Source: Cyrtodaria siliqua
Taxonomy: Eukaryota > Mollusca > Bivalvia > Adapedonta > Hiatellidae
Length of the DNA stretch: 64,000 nt
Assembly: GCA_037043455.1 (NCBI GenBank)
Contig: JAWPHD010002612.1
Location: 62,001-126,000 of the forward strand
Direction: 5' to 3'
Below the pieces are notes generated by a model, which worked only from the letters and a program-made list of their open reading frames with translations, was not told the DNA's origin and ran no database searches. A program made the translations under genes and the position numbers. The stretch's first letter is position 1. Each line of letters opens with the position of its first letter. Below, piece by piece: positions 29,092 to 42,500 of the stretch.

Positions 29092-32000
29092 GCAATCTTA
29101 TACTGAATACTGGCTTAAAGGAGGAAAGGGCAATATTATACTGATTACTGGCTTTAAGGAACACAGGGCAATCTTATACTGAATACTGTATTAAAGGAGC
29201 ATAGGGTAATCTTATACTGAATACTGGCTGAAAGGAATACACGTCAATGGTATACTGAATTCTGGCTTAAAGGAGAACAGGGCAATCTTATACTGAATAC
29301 TGGTTTAAAGGAGCACACGGCAATCTTATACTGATAACTGGCTTAAAAGAGCACACGTCAGTTTAATACTGAATACTGGCATAAAGGAGAACAGGGCAAT
29401 CTTATATTGATTACAGGCTTAAAGGAGCACACGGCAATCAGATACTGAATACTGGCTTAAAGGAGCACACGTCAATCTTATACTGAATACTGGCTTAAAT
29501 GAACACAGGGCAATCGTATACTGATTACTAGCTTAAATTAGCACAGGGCAATCTTATACTGAATACTGGCTAAAAGGAGCACACGGCAATTTCATACTGA
29601 TTACTGGCTTAAAGGGCAATCGTTTACTGATTACTGGCTTAAATGAGCACAGGATAATCATATACAGATTACTGGCTTAAATGAGCACAGGGAATCTTTT
29701 ACTGAATACTGGCTTGAAGGAGCACAGGACAATCTTATACTGAATACTGGCTTAAAGGAGCGCACGTCAGTCTTATACTGAATACTGGCTTAAAGGAGCA
29801 CAGGGCAATCTTTTACTGATTACTGGCTTAAAGGAGCACAGGGCAATCTTATATTGATTACTGACTTCAAGGAGCAAATGGCAATCTTATACTGAATACT
29901 GGCTTAAAGGAGCAAAGGGCAATCTTATACTGATTACTGACTGAATCGAGCACAGGGCAATCTTATATTGATTACTGATTTAAAGGAGCACACGGCAATC
30001 TGATACTGAAAACTGGCTTAAAAGAACACATGACAATCGTATACTGATTACTGGCTTAAAGGAACACACGGCAATATTATACTAAATTCTGGCTTAAAGG
30101 AGCACACGGCAGTCTTATACTGATTACTGGCTTAAAGGAGCACAGAGAAATCTTATACTGTTTACTGGCTTAAAGGAACAAAGGGCAATATTATACTGAT
30201 TACTGGATTAAAGGAGTTAAATGCAATCTTATACTGATTACTGATTTAAAGGAGCACACGGCAATCTGATACTGAAAACTGGCTTAAAAGAACACATGAC
30301 AATCGTATACTGATTACTGGCTTAAAGAACACACGGCAATATTATACTCAATTCTGGCTTAAAGGAGCACACGGCAATCTTATACTGATAACTGGCTTAA
30401 AGGAACACATGACAATCCTATATGGCATACAGGCTTAAAGGTGTACAGGGCAACCTTATACTGAATACTGGCTTGAAGGAGCACAGGGCAATCTTACACT
30501 GAATACTGGCTAAAAGGAGCACACGGCAATTTCATACTGATTACTGGCTTAAAGGGCAATCGTTTACTGATTACTGGCTTAAAGGAGCACAGGGTAATCT
30601 TATACTGAATACTGGCTTAAATGAGCACAGGGTAATCATATACAGATTACTGGCTTAAATGAGCACAGGGAATCTTTTACTGAATACTGGCTTAAAGGAG
30701 CAAAGGGCAATCGTATACTGAATACTGGCTTAAAAGAACACATGACAATCTCATACTGATTAATGGCTTAAAGGAACACACGGCAATATTATACTCAATT
30801 CTGGCTTGGAGGAGCACACGGCAATTTTATACTGATTACTGGCTTAAAGAGGTACAGGGAAATCTTATAATGTTTACTTGCTTAGAGGAACACAAGACAA
30901 TCTTATACTGATTACTGGCTTAAAGGAGCACAGTGCAATCTTATACTGAATACTGGCTTAAAGGAGCGCACGTCAGTCTTATACAGAATACTGACTTAGA
31001 GGAGCACAGGGCAATCTTATAATGATTACTGGCTTAAAGGAGAACACTTAAATCTTATACTGAATACTGGCTTAAAGGAGCACACGTCAGTCTTATACTG
31101 AATACTGGCTTAAAGGAGCACAGGGCAATCTTTTACTGATTACTGGCTTAAAGGAGCACAGAGCAATCTTATATTGATTACTGACTTCAAGGAGCAAATG
31201 GCAATCTTATACTGAATACTGGCTTAAAGGAGCAAAGGGCAATCTTATACTGATTACTGACTGAAACGAGCACAGGGCAATCTTATACTGATTACTGACT
31301 TAAAGGAACAAAGGGCAATCTTATACTGAATACTGGTTGAAAAGAGCACACGGCAATCTTATACGGATTACTGGCTTAAAGGAGCACACGGCAATCTTAT
31401 ACTGAATACTGGCTTAAAGGAACACAGGTCAATCATATACTGATAACTGGCTTAAAGGAGCAAAGGGCAATCTTATACTGAATACTGGCTTAAAGGAGCA
31501 CAGGGCAATCTTTTACTGAATACCGGCTTAAAAGGAGCACATGGCAATCATATATTGAATTCTGGCTTAAAGGAGCACAGGGCAATCTTATACTGAATAC
31601 TGGCTTAAAGGAGCACAGGGCAATATTATACTGATTACTGGCTTAAAGGAGCACATGGCAATCATATACTGAATACTGGCTTAAAGGAGCACACGTCAAT
31701 CTTATACTGAATACTGGCTTAAAGGAGCGCACGTCAGTCTTATACAGAATACTGACTTAGAGGAGCACAGGGCAATCTTATAATGATTACTGGCTTAAAG
31801 GAGAACACTGAAATCTTATACTGAATACTGGCTTAAAGGAGCACACGTCAGTCTTATACTGAATACTGGCTTAAAAGAGCACAGGGCAATCTTTTACTGA
31901 TTACTGGCTTAAAGGAGCACAGGGCAATCTTATATTGATTACTGACTTAAAGGAGCAAAGGGCAATCTTATACTGATTACTGACTTCAAGGAGCAAAGGG

Positions 32001-34019
32001 CAATCGTATACTGATTACTGGCTTAAAGGAGCAAAGGGCAATCTTATACTGAATACTGACTTAAACGAGCACAGGGCAATCGTATACTGATTACTGACTT
32101 AAAGGAGCAAAGGGCAATCTTATACTGAATACTGGCTTAAAAGAGCACACGGCAATCTTATACGGATTACTGGCATAAAGGAGCACACGGCAATCTTATA
32201 CTAAATACTGGCTTAAAGGAACACAGGTCAATCATATACTGATTACTGGCTTAAAGGAGCACAGGGCAATCTTATACTGAATACTGGCTTAAAGGAGCAC
32301 AGGGCAATCGTTTATTGATTACCGGCTTAAAAGGAGCACATGGCAATCTTATATTGAATACTGGCTTAAAGGAGCACAGGGCAATCTTATACTGAATACT
32401 GGCTTAAAGGAGCACAGGGCAATATTATACTGATTATGGCTTAAAGGAGCACATGGCAATCATATACTGAAAACTGGCTTAAAGGAGCACACGTCAATCT
32501 TATACTGAATACTGGCTTAAAGGAGCACAGGGCAATCTTATACTGATTACTGGCTTAAAGGAGCACAGGGCAATCTTACACTGAAAACTGGCTTAAAGGA
32601 GCACACGGCATTCTGATACTGAATACTGGCTTAAAGGAGCACACATCAATCTTATACTGAATACTGGCTTAAAAAAACACATGACAATCTTATACTGATT
32701 ACTGGCTTAAAGGAACACACGGCAATATTATACTCAACTCTGGCTTAAAGGAGCACACGGCAGTCTTATACTGATTACTGGCTTAAAGGAGCACAGAGAA
32801 ATGTTATACTGTTTACTGGCTTAAAAGGAACAAAGGGCAATATTATACTGATTACTGGATTAAAGGAGCTCAATGCAATCTTATACTGAATACTGGCTTA
32901 AGGAAGCACACGTCAGTCTTATACTGAATACTGGCTTAGTGGAGCACAGGGCAATCATATATTGATTACTGGCTTAAAGGAGCACACGGCATTCTGATAC
33001 TGAATACTGGCTTAAAGGAGCACATTGCAATCTTATATTGAATATTGGCTTAAAGGAGCACAGGGCAATCTTATACTCAATACTGGCTTAAAGGAGCACA
33101 GGGCAATCTTATATTGAATACTGGCTTAAAGGAGCACACGGCAATCTTATACGGATTACTGGCTTAAAGGAGCACACGGCAATCTTATACTGAATACTGG
33201 CTTAAAGGAACACAGGGCAATCTTATACTGATAACTGGCTTAAAGGAGCACATGGCAATCTTATACTGATTACTGGCTTAAAGAGGTACAGGGAAATATT
33301 ATAATGTTTACTTGCTAAGAGGAACACAAGGCAATCTTATACTGATTACTGGCTTAAAGGAGCACAGGGCAATCTTACACTGAATACTGGCTTAAAGGAG
33401 GGCACGTCAGTCTTATACAGAATACTGACTTAGAGGAGCACAGGGCAATCTTATAATGATTACTGGCTTAGAGGAGAACACTGAAATCTTATACTGAATA
33501 CTGGCTTAAAGGAGCACACGTCAGTCTTATACTGAATACCGGCCTAAAGGAGCACAGGGCAATATTTTACTGATTACTGGCTTAAAGGAGCACAGGGCAA
33601 TTCTATACTGAATACTGGCTTAATGGAGCACAAGGCAATCTTATACTGATTCCTGGCTTAAAGAAACAAAGGGCAATATTATACTAAATACTGGTTTAAA
33701 GGAGCACACGGCATTATAATAATGATTACTGGCCTAAAGGAGAACACTGAAATCTTATACTGAATACTGGCTTAAAGGAGCACACGTCAGTCTTATACTG
33801 AATACCGGCCTAAAGGAGCACAGGGCAATCGTTTACTGATTACTGGCTTAAATGAGCACAGGATAATCATATACAGATTACTGGCTTAAATGAGCACAGG
33901 GAATCTTTTACTGAATACTGGCTTGAAGGAGCACAGGACAATCTTATACTGAATACTGACTTAAAGGAGCGCACGTCAGTCTTATACTGAATACTGGCTT
34001 AAAGGAGCACAGGGCAATC

Positions 34020-36530
34020 TTTTACTGATTACTGGCTTAAAGGAGCACAGGGCAATCTTATATTGATTACTGACTTCAAGGAGCAAATGGCAATCTTATA
34101 CTGAATACTGGCTTAAAGGAGCAAAGGGCAATATTATACTGATTACTGACTGAAACGAGCACAGGGCAATCTTATATTGATTACTGATTTAAAGGAGCAC
34201 ACGGCAATCTGATACTGAAAACTGGCTTAAAAGAACACATGACAATCGTATACTGATTACTGGCTTAAAGGAACACACGGCAATATTATACTCAATTCTG
34301 GCTTAAAGGAGCACACGGTAGTCTTATACTGATTACTGGCTTAAAGGAGCACAGAGAAATCTTATACTGTTTACTGGCTTAAAGGAACAAAGGGCAATAT
34401 TATACTGATTACTGGATTAAAGGAGTTCAATGCAATCTTATACTGATTACTGGCTTAAAGGAACACACGGCAATATTATACTCAATTCTGGCTTAAAGGA
34501 GCAAACGGCAATCTTATACTGATTACTGGCTTAAAGGAACACATGGCAATCCTATATGGCATACAGGCTTAAAGGAGTACAGGACAACCTTATACTGAAT
34601 ACTGGCTTGAAGGAGCACAGGGCAATCTTACACTGAATACTGGCTAAAAGGAGCACACGGCAATTTCATACTGATTACTGGCTTAAAGGGCAATCGTTCA
34701 CTGATTACTGGCTTAAAGGAGCACAGGGTAATCTTATACTGAATACTGGCTTAAATGAGCACAGGGTAATCATATACAGATTACTGGCTTAAATGAGCAC
34801 AGGGAATCTTTTACTGAATACTGGCTTAAAGGAGCAAAGGGCAATCTTATACTGAATACTGGCTTAAAAGAACACATGACAATCTCATACTGATTAATGG
34901 CTTAAAGGAACACACGGCAATATTATACTCAATTCTGGCTTGGAGGAGCACACGGCAATTTTATACTGATTACTGGCTTAAAGAGGTACAGGGAAATCTT
35001 ATAATGTTTACTTGCTTAGAGGAACACAAGACAATCTTATACTGATTACTGGCTTAAAGGAGCACAGTGCAATCTTATACTGAATACTGGCTTAAATGAG
35101 CACAGGGCAATCTTTTACTGATTACTGGCTTAAAGGAGCACAGGGCAATCTTATATTGATTACTGGCTTCAAGGAGCAAATGGCAATCTTATACTGAATA
35201 CTGGCTTAAAGGAGCAAAGGGCAATCTTATACTGATTACTGACTGAAACGAGCACAGGGTAATCTTATATTGATTACTGATTTAAAGGAGCACACGGCAA
35301 TCTGATACTGAAAACTGGCTTAAAAGAACACATGACAATCGTATACTGATTACTGGCTTAAAGGAACACACGGCAATATTATACTCAATTCTGGCTTAAA
35401 GGAGCACACGGCAGTCTTATACTGATTACTGGCTTAAAGGAGCACAGAGAAATCTTATACTGTTTACTGGCTTAAAGGAACAAAGGGCAATATTATACTG
35501 ATTACTGGATTAAAGGAGTTCAATGCAATCTTATACTGATTACTGGCTTAAAGGAACACACGGCAATATTATACTCAATTCTGGCTTAAAGGAGCAAACG
35601 GCAATCTTATACTGATTACTGGCTTAAAGGAACACATGGCAATCCTATATGGCATACAGGCTTAAAGGAGTACAGGACAACCTTATACTGAATACTGGCT
35701 TGAAGGAGCACAGGGCAATCTTACACTGAATACTGGCTAAAAGGAGCACACGGCAATTTCATACTGATTACTGGCTTAAAGGGCAATCGTTCACTGATTA
35801 CTGGCTTAAAGGAGCACAGGGTAATCTTATACTGAATACTGGCTTAAATGAGCACAGGGTAATCATATACAGATTACTGGCTTAAATGAGCACAGGGAAT
35901 CTTTTACTGAATACTGGCTTAAAGGAGCAAAGGGCAATCTTATACTGAATACTGGCTTAAAAGAACACATGACAATCTCATACTGATTAATGGCTTAAAG
36001 GAACACACAGCAATATTATACTCAATTCTGGCTTGGAGGAGCACACGGCAATTTTATACTGATTACTGGCTTAAAGAGGTACAGGGAAATCTTATAATGT
36101 TTACTTGCTTAGAGGAACGCAAGACAATCTTATACTGATTACTGGCTTAAGGGAGCACAGTGCAATCTTATACTGAATACTGGCTTAAATGAGCACAGGG
36201 TAATCATATACAGATTACTGGCTTAAATGAGCACAGGGAATCTTTTACTGAATACTGGCTTAAAGGAGCAAAGGGCAATCTTATACTGAATACTGGCTTA
36301 AAAGAACACATGACAATCTCATACTGATTAATGGCTTAAAGGAACACACGGCAATATTATACTCAATTCTGGCTTGGAGGAGCACACGGCAATTTTATAC
36401 TGATTACTGGCTTAAAGAGGTACAGGGAAATCTTATAATGTTTACTTGCTTAGAGGAACACAAGACAATCTTATACTGATTACTGGCTTAAAGGAGCACA
36501 GTGCAATCTTATACTGAATACTGGCTTAAA
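34020..36530. repeat. 1093-bp higher-order satellite repeat plus 341-bp step
   Basis: The unit order of about 34.02-35.11 kb is repeated at about 35.11-36.20 kb with an offset of 1093 bp. Markers: AGGAGTTCAATGCAATC at 34421 and 35514; AAGAGGTACAGGGAAATC at 34981 and 36074; the truncated 30-bp unit at 34680 and 35773. The last part then recurs after a further 341 bp (AAGAGGTACAGGG at 36415). The copies are nearly identical; an example difference is GAACACAAGAC versus GAACGCAAGAC. Confidence 0.85.
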
Positions 36531-39500
36531 GGAGTGCACGTCAGTCTTATACAGAATACTGACTTAGAGGAGCACAGGGAAATCTTATAATGATTACTGA
36601 CTTAAAGGAGAACACTGAAATCTTATACTGAATACTGGCTTAAAGGAGCACACGTCAGTCTTATACTGAATACCGGCCTAAAGGAGCACAGGGCAATCTT
36701 TTACTGATTACTGGCTTAAAGGAGCACAGGGCAATCTTATATTGATTACTGACTTCAAGGAGCAAATGGCAATCTTATACTGAATACTGGCTTAAAGGAG
36801 CAAAGGGCAATCTTATACTGATTACTGACTGAAACGAGCACAGGGCAATCTTATATTGATTACTGACTTAAAGGAACAAAGGGCAATCTTATACTGAATA
36901 CTGGTTTAAAAGAGCACACGGCAATCTTATACGGATTACTGGCTTAAAGGAGCACACGGCAATCTTATACTGAATACTGGCTTAAAGGAACACAGGTCAA
37001 TCATATACTGATTACTGGCTTAAAGGAGCACAGGGCAATCTTATACTGAATACTGGCTTAAAGGAGCACAGGGCAATCGTTTATTGATTACCGGCTTAAA
37101 AGGAGCACATGGCAATCTTATACTGAATACTGGCTTAAAGGAGCACAGGGCAATCATATACTGAATACTGGCTTAAAGGAGCACACGTCAATCTTATACT
37201 GAATACTGGCTTAAAGGAGCACAGGGCAATCTTATACTGATTACTGGCTTAAAGGAGCACAGGGCAATCTTACACTGAAAACTGGCTTAAAGGAGCACAC
37301 GGCATTCTGATACTGAATACTGGCTTAAAGGAGCACACATCAATCTTATACTGAATACTGACTTAAAAAAAAACATGACAATCTTATACTGATTACTGGC
37401 TTAAAGGAACACACGGCAATATTATACTCAATTCTGGCTTAAAGGAGCACACGGCAGTCTTATACTGATTACTGGCTTAAAGGAGCACAGAGAAATCTTA
37501 TACTGTATACTGGCTTAAAGGAACAAAGGGCAATATTATACTGATTACTGGTTTAAAGGAGCTCAATGCAATCTTATACTGAATACTGGCTTAAGGAAGC
37601 ACACGTCAGTCTTATACTGAATACTGGCTTAGTGGAGCACAGCGCAATCTTATATTGAATACTGGTTTAAAGGAGCACAGGGCAATATTATACTGAATAC
37701 TGGCTTAAAGGAGCACAGGGCAATCTTATATTGAATACTGGCTTAAAGGAGCACAGGGCAATATTAAACTGAATACTGGCATAAAGGAGCACAGGGCAAT
37801 CCTATACTGATTACTGGCTTAAAGGAGCACACGTCAATCTTATACTGAATACTGGCTTAAATGAGCACAGGCAATCTTACACTGATTGCTTTCATAAAGG
37901 AGCACAGGGCAATCTTATACTGATTACTGGCTTAAAGGAGCACATGGCAATCTTATATTGATTACTGGCTTAAAGAGGTACAGGGAAATATTATAATGTT
38001 TACTTGCTAAGAGGAACACAAGGCAATCTTATACTGATTACTGGCTTAAAGGAGCACAGGGCAATCTTACACTTAATACTGGCTTAAAGGAGGGCACGTC
38101 AGTCTTATACAGAATACTGACTTAGAGGAGCACAGGGCAATCTTATAATGATTACTGGCTTAAAGGAGAACACTGAAATCTTATACTGAATACTGGCTTA
38201 AAGGAGCACACGTCAGTCTTATACTGAATACCGGCCTAAAGGAGCACAGGGCAATATTTTACTAATTACTGGCTTAAAGGAGCACAGGGCAATTCTATAC
38301 TGAATACTGGCTTAATGGAGCACATGGCAATCTTATACTGATTCCTGGCTTAAAGAAACAAAGGGCAATATTATACTAAATACTGGTTTAAAGGAGCACA
38401 CGGCATTATTATACTGATTACTGGCTTAAAGGAGCACACGGCAATCTTATACTGATTACTGGCTTAAAGGAACACATGGCAATCCTATATGGCATACAGG
38501 CTTAAAGGAGTACAGGGCAACCTTATACTGAATACTGGCTTGAAGGAGCACAGGGCAATCTTACACTGAATACTGGCTAAAAGGAGCACACGGCAATTTC
38601 ATACTGATTACTGGCTTAAAGGGCAATCGTTTACTGATTACTGGCTTAAAGAAGCACAGGGTAATCTTATACTGAATACTGGCTTAAATGAGCACAGGGT
38701 AATCATATACAGATTTCTGGCTTAAATGAGCACATGGAATCTTTTACTGAATACTGGCTTAAAGGAGCAAAGGGCAATCTTATACTGAATACTGGCTTAA
38801 AAGAACACATGACAATCTCATACTGATTAATGGCTTAAAGGAACACACGGCAATATTATACTCAATTCTGGCTTGGAGGAGCACACGGCAATTTTATACT
38901 GATTACTGGCTTAAAGAGGTACAGGGAAATCTTATAATGTTTACTTGCTTAGAGGAACACAAGACAATCTTATACTGATTACTGGCTTAAAGGAGCACAG
39001 TGCAATCTTATACTGAATACTGGCTTAAAGGAGCGCACGTCAGTCTTAAACAGAATACTGACTTAGAGGAGCACAGGGCAATCTTATAATGATTACTGGC
39101 TTAAAGGAGAACACTGAAATCTTATACTGAATACTGGCTTAAAGGAGTACACGTCAGTCTTATACTGAATACTGGCTTAAAGGAGCACACGTCAGTCTTA
39201 TACTGAATACTGGCTTAAAGGAGCACAGGGCAATCTTTTACTGATTACTTGCTTAAAGGAGCACAGGGCAATCTTATACTGAATACTGGTTTAAAAGAGC
39301 ACACGGCAATCTTATACGGATTACTGGCTTAAGGGAGCACACGGCAATCTTATACTGAATACTGGCTTAAAGGAACACAGGTCAATCATATACTGATAAC
39401 TAGCTTAAAGGAGCAAAGGGCTATCTTATACTGAATACTGGCTTAAAGGAGACAGGGCAATCTTTTACTGATTACCGGCTTAAAAGGAGCACATGGCAAT

Positions 39501-42500
39501 CATATATTGAATTCTGGCTTAAAGGAGCACAGGGCAATCTTATACTGAATACTGGCTTAAAGGAGCACAGGGCAATCCTATACTGATTACTGGCTTAAAG
39601 GAGCACACGTCAATCTTATACTGAATACTGGCTTAAATGAGCACAGGCAATCTTACACTGATTGCTTTCATAAAGGAGCACAGGGCAATCTTATACTGAT
39701 TACTGGCTTAAAGGAGCACATGGCAATCTTATACTGATTACTGGCTTAAAGAGGTACAGGGAAATATTATAATGTTTACTTGCTAAGAGGAACACAAGGC
39801 AATCTTATACAGATTACTGGCTTAAAGGAGCACAGGGCAATCTTACACTGAATACTGGCTTAAAGGAGGGCATGTTAGTCTTATACAGAATACTGACTTA
39901 GAGGAGCACAGGGCAATCTTATAATGATTACTGGCTTAAAGGAGAACACTGAAATCTTATACTGAATACTGGCTTAAAGAAGCACACGTCAGTCTTATAC
40001 TGAATACCGGCCTAAAGGAGCACAGGGCAATATTTTACTGATTACTGGCTTAAAGGAGCACAGGGCAATTCTATACTGAATACTGGCTTAATGGAGCACA
40101 AGGCAATCTTATACTGATTCCTGGCTTAAAGAAACAAAGGGCAATATTATACTAAATACTCGTTTAAAGGAGCACACGGCATTATTATACTGATTACTGG
40201 CTTAAAGGAGCACACGGCAATCTTATACTGATTACTGGCTTAAAGGAACACATGGCAATCCTATATGGCATACAGGCTTAAAGGAGTACAGGGCAGCCTT
40301 ATACTGAATACTGTCTTGAAGGAGCACAGGGCAATCTTACACTGAATACTGGCTAAAAGGAGCACACGGCAATTTCCTACTGATTACTGGCTTAAAGGGC
40401 AATCGTTTACTGATTACTGGCTTAAAGGAGCACAGGGTAATCTTATACTGAATACTGGCTTAAATGAGCACAGGGTAATCATATACAGATTACTGGCTTA
40501 AATGAGCACAGGGAATCTATTACTGAATACTGGCTTAAAGGAGCAAAGGGCAATCTTATACTGAATACTGGCTTAAAAGAACACATGACAATCTCATACT
40601 GATTAATGGCTTAAAGGAACACACGGCAATATTATACTCAATTCTGTCTTGGAGGAGCACACGGCAATTTTATACTGATTACTGGCTTAAAGAGGTACAG
40701 GGAAATCTTATAATGTTTACTTGCTTAGAGGAACACAAGACAATCTTATACTGATTACTGGCTTAAAGGAGCACAGTGCAATCTTATACTGAATACTGGC
40801 TTAAAGGAGCGCACGTCAGTCTTATACAGAATACTGACTTAGAGGAGCACAGGGCAATCTTATAATGATTACTGGCTTAAAGGAGAACACTGAAATCTTA
40901 TACTGAATACTGGCTTAAAGGAGCACACGTCAGTCTTATACTGAATACTGGCTTAAAGGAGCACACGTCAGTCTTATACTGAATACTGGCTTAAAGGAGC
41001 ACAGGGCAATCTTTTACTGAGTAATGGCTTAAAGGAGCACAGGGCAATCTTATATTGATTACTGACTTCAAGGAGCAAATGGCAATCTTATACTGAATAC
41101 TGGCTCAAAGGAGCAAAGGGCAATCTTATACTGATTACTGACTGAAACGAGCACAGGGCAATCTTATATTGATTACTGGCTTCAAGGAGCAAATGGCAAT
41201 CTTATACTGAATACTGGCTTAAAGGAGCACAGGGCAATCTTATACTGATTACTGACTTAAAGGAACAAAGGGCAATCTTATACTGAATACTGGTTTAAAA
41301 GAGCACACGGCAATCTTATACGGATTACTGGCTTAAAGGAGCACACGGCAATCTTATACTGAATACTGGCTTAAAGGAACACAGGTCAATCATATACTGA
41401 TAACTGGCTTAAAGGAGCAAAAGGCAATCTTATACTGAATACTGGCTTAAAGGAGCACAGGGCAATCTTTTACTGATTACCGGCTTAAAAGGAGCACATG
41501 GCAATCATATATTGAATTCTGGCTTAAAGGAGCACAGGGCAATCTTATACTGAATACTGGCTTAAAGGAGCACAGGGCAATATTATACTGATTACTGGCT
41601 TAAAGGAGCACATGGCAATCATATACTGAATACTGGCTTAAAGGAGCACACGTCAATCTTATACTGAATACTGGCTTAAAGGAGCGCACGTCAGTCTTAT
41701 ACAGAATACTGACTTAGAGGAGCACAGGGAAATCTTATAATGATTACTGGCTTAAAGGAGAACACTGAAATCTTATACTGAATACTGGCTTAAAGGAGCA
41801 CACGTCAGTCTTATACTGAATACTGGCTTAAAGGAGCACAGGGCAATCTTTTACTGATTACTGGCTTAAAGGAGAACAGGGCAATCTTATATTGATTACT
41901 GACTTAAAGGAGCAAAGGGCAATCTTATACTGATTACTGACTTCAAGGAGCAAAGGGCAATCGTATACTGATTACTGGCTTAAAGGTGCAAAGGGCAATC
42001 TTATACTGAATACTGACTTAAACGAGCACAGGGCAATCTTATACTGATTACTGACTTGAAGAAGCAAAGGGCAATCTTATACTGAATACTGGCTTAAAAG
42101 AGCACACGGCAATCTTATACGGATTACTGGCTTAAAGGAGCACACGGCAATCTTATACTAAATACTGGCTTAAAGGAACACAGGTCAATCATATACTGAT
42201 TACTGGCTTAAAGGAGCACAGGGCAATCTTATACTGAATACTGGCTTAAAGGAGCACAGGGCAATCGTTTATTGATTACCGGCTTAAAAGGAGCACATGG
42301 CAATCTTATATTGAATACTGGCTTAAAGGAGCACAGGGCAATCTTATACTGAATACTGGCTTAAAGGAGCACAGGGCAATATTATACTGATTATGGCTTA
42401 AATGAGCACATGGCAATCATATACTGAATACTGGCTTAAAGGAGCACACGTCAATCTTATATTGAATACTGGCTTAAAGGAGCACAGGGCAATCTTATAC

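Larger units (their letters stand above)
24866..29905. repeat. 2.5-kb SINE-containing tandem duplication
   Basis: Segment about 24866-27401 and segment about 27402-29905 are tandem copies that share unit order and carry the same SINE at the same place. Spacing is 2536 bp upstream of the SINE (ATGGAGCACAGGGCAAT at 24911 and 27447) and 2498 bp at and after it. The 38-bp difference is one extra GGTTTAAAGGAGCACAAGG unit near 26.24 kb that the second copy lacks. After about 29.9 kb the second copy departs from the order seen at 27.4 kb, which marks the end of the duplicated module. Confidence 0.9.
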
